A stretch of 64,000 nt of DNA from Portulaca oleracea (taxonomy: Eukaryota > Streptophyta > Magnoliopsida > Caryophyllales > Portulacaceae). Of this stretch, positions 55,774 to 64,000 are shown piece by piece. The DNA lies in contig CM055873.1 in the NCBI GenBank assembly GCA_029582165.1, positions 51,786,581-51,850,580 of the forward strand, written 5' to 3'. The first letter of the stretch is position 1; each line of letters opens with the position of its first letter. The position numbers and the translations under genes were made by a program. The notes under the pieces were generated by a model that saw only the letters and a program-made list of their open reading frames with translations, was not told where the DNA came from and made no database searches.

Positions 55774-57917
55774 ATGAGCAATTTGGGAGCCATTTTCACA
55801 GCAATTCTCTTGCTGGGTTTTTTGAGTTCATGTCGAATTCAAGCGGAGCCATATGGAGATAAGCAAGCATTGCTCGAATTCCTCCAAAAAATGCCGCCTT
55901 CTCGGCCTCTGAACTGGAACTTCAACACTCCTGTCTGCACCAACTGGACTGGGATCGCCTGCAACGTTGACCAGACCAAGGTTGTGGCAGTCAAACTTCC
56001 CGGGTTCGGGTTCCGTGGCTCGGTCCCGTCCTACACACTCAGCCGCCTCTCGGGTCTCCAAAGACTCAGCCTTGGGAACAACGCGATTTCGGGATTGTTC
56101 CCTTTTGACTTTGCCGGTTTGAGGAGTTTGACCGAACTGGATCTTCAAGTCAACAACTTCTCGGGTCCCCTGCCGTCGAATTTCTCTGCATGGCAGAATC
56201 TTATGATCTTGGATTTGTCCAATAATGAGTTCAGCGGGAGCGTCCCGCCTTCCATTTCCAATTTGACCGGCCTCATGTCTCTTGACCTTTCAAACAACTC
56301 GCTTTCCGGGCCGTTGCCCGAGCTTGACCTCCCAAAGTTGCAGTTTCTCAACTTGTCTAACAACCATTTGAATGGAACTTTGCCTAGGAATCTTCAACGG
56401 TTCCCGAGATCATCGTTTTCAGGCAATAACTTCTCCGCCTCTCCAACTCCAACTCCGGCACCAGCATCAGCGGTTCTACCGCCTATTGTTAATCAACCCC
56501 AACACCACCACATGGTTAGGAAGATCAGTGAGACGGCACTTATAGGGATAATCTTGGGTAGTTCAACGGTCTTCTTCTTGGCGATCACCGTCACTCTGAT
56601 GGTTTTCTACTCCAAAAAAGAACCCGATCAAAACAATGACACGAGTGCAATCCCAGTCCCCCCAAAGGCGAAGGACCTGAAGAAGAGGAACCAAGGTGCA
56701 GAGAGCGATGAGGAGAAGAAAAATGGGAAGATGTCGTTCTTCGAGGGCTCTAACATGGCATTTGACCTAGAGGATCTTTTGAGTGCCTCGGCCGAGGTGC
56801 TCGGGAAGGGCACTTTCGGAACAACATACAAGGCCATCCTAGAGGATTCTAACGTCGTGGTGGTGAAGAGGCTCAAGGAGGTCGGTGTAGGGAAGCGCGA
56901 GTTTGAGCAGCAGATGGAGGTGGTTGGGAATATCAGGCATGAGAATGTGGCTCCTCTTAGGGCATACTATTACTCCAAAGATGAGAAGCTTATCGTCTAT
57001 GACTATTTCAGCCAAGGGAGCTTGGCCACAATGTTACATGGTTAGTCCATTTACACCATTTTGTTCTTGTTATTTATTACGACAATCTTAAAATCGGGTG
57101 AAATCGGCCTCTCACCGGGCATAAATGTCTATCGGGGACAGGCTGACTAGATTTGGATCTCCCCAGATTCCATATGATATAAGCGGGACTCACTGAGAGT
57201 TGTTCTATTTTGGAGCAAGGTTAATAATATATCTAGCCAGACTCTTGACAGTGAAAGTTCTCTCTTGACATTGCAGGGAAAACAGATAATCAATCTCCAC
57301 TGGACTGGGAAACCCGGCTAAGAATAGTAATCGGCGCGGCTCGAGGTCTAGCCCACATCCACACCCAAAACAACGGCAAGTTTGTCCACGGGAACATCAA
57401 GCCCTCGAACGTCTTCCTCAACCCGAAAACCAACTTCGGTTGCGTAGCCGACATGGGCCTGGCCACCCTAGTGACCCCATTGGCAGCCCCGGTCCAATAC
57501 CGGGCCCCCGAGGTCTCCGAGCCTCGAAAGGCGACCCAGGCCTCCGACGTGTACAGCTTCGGGGTCCTGATCCTCGAGCTCCTAACCGGGCACACCCCGA
57601 TGGTGCGGGGCACGCACATAGTGAAGTGGGTCAGGTCCGCGGTGAGGGAGGAGTGGACAACGGAGGTGTTCGACATGGCACTCTTGAGGAGCCCTAAAGC
57701 CGAGGAGGAGATGGTGAATATGCTACAATTAGGGCTCACTTGCACCGAGCGGGCCCCGGACCAGCGGCCCAAAATGTGGGAGGTGGTCAGGATGGCGGAG
57801 AGTATCCCACGGGGGAACTCCGGGACCCACCCTTCATCGGAGGTCTCAACTCCGGCAACAACACCGGCGGGCCATTCATATGTGGTGGATATAGGATCCA
57901 CTTCTTCCCTAAAATAA
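55774..57917 (+). CDS. LRR receptor-like kinase, probable inactive (At4g23740/At2g26730 type), two coding exons
   Basis: Exons 55774-57040 and 57277-57917, phase 1; 635 aa. Layout: signal peptide 1-24; LRR N-terminal cap with NWTGIACN; about five LRRs (90-212); Pro-rich juxtamembrane stretch; transmembrane helix about 255-278; kinase-like domain from about 340. The P-loop GKGTFGTTYKA and the VVVVKR lysine (365) are kept, but the catalytic loop is HGNIKPSN instead of HRDxKxxN and the Mg-binding DFG is DMG (481-483), so catalysis is unlikely. This matches the LRR-III plasma-membrane receptor subfamily often labelled probable inactive. A 5' UTR intron (about 55398-55692) is likely. Confidence 0.9.
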
Positions 57918-58787
57918 GATTCGTTTGTATTGTAGTTGGAATTAGCTCTCAGAAAGAATTTCAAGTATTTTTATTTGTTCGGTTTTCCTTTTATTTTTGG
58001 GTTTTATTTATTTTTCCTTACAAGTTGAGGAGAATATTAGAATTTCTAGGATGATTAGAGGAGAAATTTTCAATCATTTTTAATGATCTGTACACAAGTG
58101 TGTTAATTGTTATTTTTCTCCAAGTGTGATGTCCATTGCAGCTGGGCAGCTAAAGTCAGCTGTATTGCCTACGCCTACCATCTTTTGGATATTCTTTTTA
58201 ATTTCTTTTGTAGTGCGTTTCAAGTTTTGGTAAATATGAGCGACTAGATAACAATGACTATGTGTTTGGTAGAATCTCGGGAAAAACTTTCCCTACCTTT
58301 CCCTCAGGAAAACATTACTGAGTTTGAGTATGAATAATGGGCCCACATAAAATTTTCCAACCAAACGCACCCTATAATTAGGGTTACTAATCGATAAAAC
58401 TAAATAGGCACATTCATATTAGAAAGTCAATATGACTTTTTCATTATTGAATCCTTCAAAAAGTCATTCATAAAGCACCTCATCACACTATAACCGATTC
58501 AGAAGTAACTGATGAAGTAAAGCAGCAAGAACAAAGGCGGACATTTGACAGCAAGATTAGTAATCATCATATCAAGTTATTATAAACTTTCCAAGTGCAT
58601 GTACACATTCAGAACATCTAAAGTTGACGTAAACACAAAATGGCGAAAAAGAAACGAAAAAGATCAAACCGACTAGGGATACAGAAAACAAAGATATACA
58701 TATGACAAAGGTTTTAGTATCATCGACCTGGCTCGAGGGTCTGTCTGACAAGCAACTGAGAAGAAATACATTGTCTTGACAGTAACA
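57918..58787. other. Convergent intergenic region
   Basis: 3' UTRs of the receptor kinase (+) and the TH1 gene (-). A short MITE-like segment at about 58260-58378 has inverted ends (TGTGTTTGGTAGAA and CCAACCAAACGCACC). No gene. Confidence 0.4.
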
Positions 58788-61700
58788 TTAGTCATCCTCC
58801 GGTTTAGTTTCAATCCTTGTCTGTACACCACCTGTTCATCAAAAGAACACGGGAAAAGTCTTTTTTCATCTTCACAAGCTAAGTAATCGAAACAAGAGCA
58901 GCAGCAACAGCAATAATATCCAATGTAGGTCCTGTTTTCACTGGGTTTGGGAAGATTCAGATTAGAGTTAGCAAACTTTTGACCGACCCGAATGCCCGAA
59001 TTTGTTAGATCCAGAGAAAACTGAGTATGGTCACAGATTTTTCGTCTGGATTTCGACATTGACCGAACAAGCAGACAATATTCCTCATATTTCCATTGTT
59101 TGAACCCAATTTTGAGCCGAATTCAGGTCACAGTCCAGATTGCCTGACCTGGCCCCAAAAAGCTAGGTAATGGACAACATTTTCTTGTCTGAACTTTCAA
59201 CATTGAATGATTCGACCAACCCGAATTTGACCCACTAATGCTAATTTGATATAGCTAACCTTATCTCGACAATCATTGGTGTTTATAGTCAAGAGCATGA
59301 TAAACAAAATAAATTACATTGTACTACAACTACAAGAGCAAGATGAAGAAAATTTGTACATACCTTCAACCTCTTCGAAAATCACCTCCTTCACCAAATC
59401 AGCAGTAGGATTATACTCAAACCTATAGCAACATGAAAGACAATGGGATCAACAAAATGACTATCTACATGCCAGGGACAATGAGCAACAACAGCAACAA
59501 TAACTCCCTATGTGAGCCCCACTTATGCAAGGTCTAAACGAACCCAAAAACAAGATCTCTTAATAAATGTAGTCATCAACTAAACATGATCAATGAAGAG
59601 TTAAGACTGCTTAACAGGAGTTCAGGGACATAGGAGAAGTAATGTAGGAAAGCCACCTGTTTTTGAAAAGGACTTTAAGGTCAAAGTTGGAAGCATTCTT
59701 TGTAGCATCCACCAGGACAGTAACAATTTCGGTCTTTCTAGTGCTTGCCATAAGGATATCGTACTCTGTAGGGATTCCAATCACAAAGAAATTATCACAC
59801 AATGTGCTCAAATACAGCTTCTCAACGGCTGCAAGGGTTATCCGTCGTTTAAGGGTAGATGTCTCGGGATCAATGATGTAAACAGCATAGTCAGTAATTA
59901 TAAGAATGCGCCGTTTGATCTTTCCGGTGCCGGTGAACTTCAAGACTTTGTCAGCAAAGAGGATTTGTCTGTCACCTACAAAACCAACCAGGGGCAGATA
60001 TGTGTAAGAAAAAACGTACAAAAACGACAGAATATGTGGAATCGATTCCACTCTAGGTCAAAAACACCATCCCGGAAAGAAACCACCAACTAGAAGTCTT
60101 ACAATAATTATAACACTCATCGGATATCTACTAAGGCGATAAATTCCGCTTTATGTTCTGTCATCAATTGTTGTCCAAGAGCAACAACGTATACAATGAA
60201 CGACAGCAGGAAAACACAATAGACAGAAACCTACTTTCAGAGTGAATTGAGGAACATCAGATCACCCACAATTTACTCAATAGATAGAAATTTACTTTCT
60301 GATGACATTATCAAATCACTACTACAACATGATCCTAACAACCAGTTGGCACTTGGCAGCACAGGATACTGTTCCATCATACATTGTTCAAAGGATGGAC
60401 TAAAAAGTATGACCTAATACAAGGCAACATCCACCCTAGAGAGTTCATATCTAGCAGCTTCAATTTCACTTCAGATTCCTGTACATCTCCTACATAGACG
60501 TTTATACCATTGACATAAAATTGGCCTCTGGTTAAACCCAAAAGTGGGTTGATTCTTGGGTGTGGATGAAAAGCAATCTTCAAGTTACAAGAAATGCCAT
60601 TTACAAACCAATAGCCTATACCGATGTTGGATAGCATGTAGCATCTACATAAATAAAAAGAATGATACACAAGGACATTGTACCCTCCTACCCTAATATG
60701 CCTATTCCAACTGAAAAGCATGCCAATTGCCCTAATATGCCTAAACAAGTCCAAACAACTTAAACACGAAGCTTACGTGCTTAAAAAAAGGCACCCATGA
60801 AACACAAACTTAGTTGCTGATAACAAAGCATACCAACTAGAAAGCCTATCCCAGCATAGGCAACATTAAGTGACAAATGTTGAAGGTATTCCCATGATTC
60901 ATTAGCCACTACGGATAACCCCCCTCTCTCTCCCCATGAAAGTGTAGTGAAACCACCATTCAATAGTTGTGTTCACATATATCACATACTCTAGAATCCA
61001 AATGGATGTGGACCATGTGTAAGCCAAAACTCAAATGCTAAGATCCAACACACCACACTAAATAAACCCTATAGCTATTCCGGAACACCATGTCTCACTG
61101 ACATCGTCAAATGTTAACTTCCCCCTAATCCCCAATCAATACTCAAGCGGCACAGGCACAGCAACAAAGTCGCAACCTTTTGCTCATAGTCCACTTATAT
61201 TCTTAAAATCCAACTTTCAAATCCACATTTGATGCATGAAAATCCAATAACCAAATGCCCCTTTGAGCATTTACTAACAATTACAGACCGCAACTCCCAA
61301 ATGATTAATCTATACACATCCCACCTTTGCTAACAATTACACTCAGGCATAAAGCAACAATCTTTGGAATTAAGCACCCACTATAATCAAAAACCAAACT
61401 CTGCCCATTAAGACACAGATCAATCTCACACCAAGATCCCATCAAATCCTCAAAGATTGGGTTTTTAGAGGCCAATACTCCATGCAAAACCCATTTGCTA
61501 ACAATTACACTCAGGCATAAAGCAACAATCTTTGGAATTAAGCACCCACTATAATCAAAACCAAACTCTGCCCATTAAGACCCAGATCAATTTCACACCA
61601 AGATCCCATCAAATCCTTAAAATTTGGGTTTTTAGAGGCCAATACTCCCTACAAAACCCATTTGCTAACAATTACACTCATGCATAAAGCAACAATCTTT

Positions 61701-62729
61701 GAAATTAAGCACCCACTAAAATCAAAATCAGACTTCAACCATTAAAAAACCCAGATCAATTTCATATCAAGATCCCATTAAAACCTTGAAAATTGGGTCT
61801 TTAGAGGCCAATACTCCATGCAAAACGTATTTGCTAACAATTACACTCATGCATAAAGCTACAATCTTTGAAATTGCTAACCCACTATAATCAAAATCAA
61901 ACTCTGCCCATTAAGACCCAGATCAATCACACCAAGACCCCATCAAAATCCTTAAAAATATGGTTCTTAGATGCCAATACTCCCTACTTTGAGGCACAAA
62001 ACCAACCACAATCACAACTAACAACCTAAATAATCAAAATCAAACTCTACTCAGAAACACCCACATCAATTTCACAACAAAAACTCAACAAAAACATCAC
62101 AAAAAGCTCTTTCGGACGCCAATAATCCGCAATTCCGCACATTAACCAATCAAATCAAAATGGGTAGCTCAGCTGAGTTACCTTGTTTGATGAATCTCAA
62201 TTAAGCACCCACTATAATCAAAATCAAACTCTACCCATGACTACCCAGATCAATCTCACACCAAGATCCCATCAAATCATTAAAAATAGGGTTCTTAGAT
62301 GCCAATACTCCCTACTTTGGGGCTCACAAAACCAACCACAATCACAACGAAGTACCTAAATTAATCAAAATTGAACCAAATTCAGAAATACCCAGATCAA
62401 TTTCACCAGAAAACTTCACCAAAATCATTACAAAAGGGTGTTTTAGACCCCAATAATCCGCAATTTCGCACATTATTCAATCAAATCAAAATGGGCAGCT
62501 CAGCTAAGTTACCTTGTTTATCAAGAATCTTGACATAAGGTTGAGACGGAACATCAAGATAATCCCCCTTATATTCCCTACGAAATGAAGCCAATCTACG
62601 AGCCTTGACCCCCATGAAGGGCTTGAGATCTTCTTTGTTATCCTCATCGGACGGCTGGGGTTCGTTGCCATCGTCCTTGGGATCGTTGAGCTGCACTGAT
62701 CGGCCGTTGTTGTATCCGTACCGGCTCAT
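58788..62729 (-). CDS. Myosin-I TH1-domain-like protein, 212 aa, four exons
   Basis: Exons (minus): 62513-62729, 59657-59975, 59364-59422, 58788-58831; GT-AG throughout, 212 aa. An acidic N-terminal region (DPKDDGNEPQPSDEDNKEDL) is followed by KARRLASFRREYKGDYL and then the TH1-like fold (FADKVLKFTGTGKIKRRILI, YAVYIIDPETSTLKRRITL, NFFVIGIPTEYDILMASTRKTEIV, FKNRFEYNPTADLVKEV). It ends GGVQTRIETKPEDD. TH1 domains of class I myosins bind acidic membranes; plants have no class I myosins, but stand-alone TH1 proteins of about this length are conserved in plants, function unknown. Intron 1 is long (2.5 kb) and repetitive. The ATG is 62729-62727. Confidence 0.85.
61329..62000. repeat. ~168-bp tandem repeats (four copies) in intron 1 of the TH1 gene
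   Basis: GCTAACAATTACACTCA starts copies at 61329, 61497, 61664 and 61833. Each copy runs through AAGCACCCACTATAATCAAA, CCCAGATCAAT and TTTAGAGGCCAATACTCC. A more diverged continuation extends to about 62330. Confidence 0.9.
62073..62530 (-). repeat. ~330-bp tandem duplication that includes the TH1 exon 1 splice donor
   Basis: 62073-62200 matches 62401-62530, including AATAATCCGCAATT, CAAATCAAAATGGG and AGCTCAGCT(G/A)AGTTACCTTGTTT. The copy deeper in the intron keeps the CAAG|GTAAC donor (GT at 62181-62180, minus strand), giving a cryptic second donor 332 bp downstream of the real one. Confidence 0.85.
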
Positions 62730-62988
62730 CTTCGCCGGTGCCGATCTAAATCCGGCAGCTCCGGTGGCTAGATCGGTGGCCGTCGTCGGTGAGGTAGTGC
62801 GAGGTCAGCGAAAGCGGAACTTTGCGGGTGTTTTATTTTTTATTTTTAACGGAAATTGGGAATTTGGGTTGGGCTGTTAGCCTGTAACCTGTTACGTTAC
62901 CAAATCGTGTTGGCTCGTAAGGATTTGAATTTTTTATTATTATTATTATTGATCAAGCTCAGTAAAAATGTGTTTGGCAACTAGTTTA

Positions 62989-63339
62989 GAATTTTTGGAT
63001 CGTAATATGCTCATTTTTTGGTAAATTGGATTGTAATATATTTATTTTTATTATTGGATATTAATATACTGATTCTAATATATTTACCTCTGACTTTAAT
63101 AATGATGAACTGTTCTCAAAGATGACTTCGGTGAACTTGTATTGGTTCCTTATATGAGTCTAGGCAAGTTTTCATTGTTTTCCAAAATATCCTTGAAATT
63201 AGTTCACTACCACATAAGTCATTATAAGTATATTAAAATTATCTAAATATAGAAGTTAGTACATTAGCATCCAATAATAAATGTGAATATATTACAATCT
63301 GATAATCTAAAAAGTGGGTATATTAAAATCTAAAAATCC
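62989..63339. mobile_element. Mutator-type foldback MITE, 351 bp
   Basis: Left end GAATTTTTGGATCGTAATAT and right end ATATTAAAATCTAAAAATCC are inverted, with arms of about 90 bp carrying the ATTGGATTGTAATAT word also seen in the 16.3-kb element. Flanks ACTAGTTTA (62980-62988) and ACTAGATTA (63340-63348) form a 9-bp TSD with one mismatch. Confidence 0.7.
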
Positions 63340-63348
63340 ACTAGATTA

Positions 63349-64000
63349 TGGATATTGGATAGTATCTGGTCCCTCATCCAACCAAACCCAACCAATGATG
63401 AAGGTCATGCGGTTAAAGATGAGCCAACATATGAGTCACCTTATTTTCGATCCTACAAATAAAATAAAATGAGTAAAAATTAAATTTGACTTAATTTGAG
63501 CTAAAGAAAGATACATCCGAAAATTTTGGGTTTTAGGTTCCGGTAAGTTTGGCCCCTCATAATTTGGAGAAAAAAAAATCTTGATCCACACCTTCTCTAA
63601 TTTTAAGTTCAAGCATTATGTCATGTCCACAATAGGATAAAAGACCTGATTTCATCCAAATGTTGGAAATTTGTTTTTGTTTGTTTTAGTAAATTGAATG
63701 AATTGTACAATTTGACTATGTCAAAGTTCAATAGAGGTTGTTGGAATGCTTCGGTTTGGACTTTGTCCCCCATATATTTGAAGTTGAATTTGATACAAAT
63801 TTTGGATAACATGAATTCCTAGCCACAAACCAGAACAAGAAAATGGCGATTGTGGATGGTTTAATTCGAGTCATACAACCTCAAATGCTTAGCTGACACA
63901 TGATGAGAGTGCTCATGTCGAAGATAAGGAACCCCTAGCTTTGTCCCTACCTAGTGACAAGCATAATTGTGAGTGAGTGCCCAAAGCACCACAAGTTACT
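63349..64000. other. Intergenic end of window
   Basis: AT-rich. No ORF with family features and no recognised repeat. Confidence 0.35.

Noticed and set aside
57290..57964. 224-codon minus-strand ORF over the kinase exon
   Set aside because: GC-rich antisense shadow of the receptor kinase's second exon.
1..64000. CRISPR arrays, operons, ribosome binding sites, phage genes
   Set aside because: The window is plant nuclear DNA. Tandem repeats seen here are intronic or transposon-derived and lack spacer organisation.

Overview
The window is nuclear DNA of a flowering plant, most likely a eudicot. It is AT-rich, has short GT-AG introns, and carries plant-only gene families: S-protein homologs, plant GDSL esterases, a G-box-binding bZIP with its proline-rich N-terminus, an LRR receptor-like kinase and a DUF761 protein. 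Plant transposons (Ty1/copia, Ty3/gypsy, LINE, Cassandra TRIM, Stowaway/Tourist/Mutator-type MITEs) are frequent. I cannot name the species.

Layout. 1-1830: end of an LTR retrotransposon with a 734-bp LTR. 2.3-7.1 kb: a secreted S-protein homolog (SPH) followed by an intact five-exon GDSL esterase/lipase. 7.3-24 kb: repeat-rich accessory DNA with two copies of an unidentified retroelement-like repeat, a 2.96-kb polyadenylated insertion with a long tandemly duplicated TPR reading frame, a decayed copia element, a LINE fragment, a broken GDSL gene and several MITEs. 24-27.3 kb: a second SPH and a 5'-truncated GDSL gene. 27.8-28.3 kb: a Cassandra-type LTR with two 5S rRNA-like segments. 28.9-35.6 kb: a ~3-kb tandem duplication, each unit holding an SPH (one intact, one with a nonsense codon) and a terminal exon of the neighbouring UBA-domain gene. 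SPH and GDSL genes therefore alternate through the first 34 kb, in several states of decay.

35.3-62.7 kb is an ordinary gene-rich segment: UBA-domain gene (-), G-box-binding bZIP (+, 12 coding exons), a 59-aa membrane protein (+), an At1g29790-type methyltransferase (+), a DUF761 protein (-), an LRR receptor-like pseudokinase (+) and a myosin-TH1-like protein (-). Their introns hold tandem repeats and MITEs. 62.9-64 kb is intergenic with one foldback MITE.

The most notable structures are a perfect 162-bp palindrome without spacer (4274-4435), the SPH/GDSL array, the TPR insertion with its almost uninterrupted duplicated frame, the double-5S Cassandra LTR, and MITE insertions whose empty sites are present in the same window. 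Exon coordinates were worked out by eye from splice signals, frame continuity and family resemblance; they have not been checked against transcripts.
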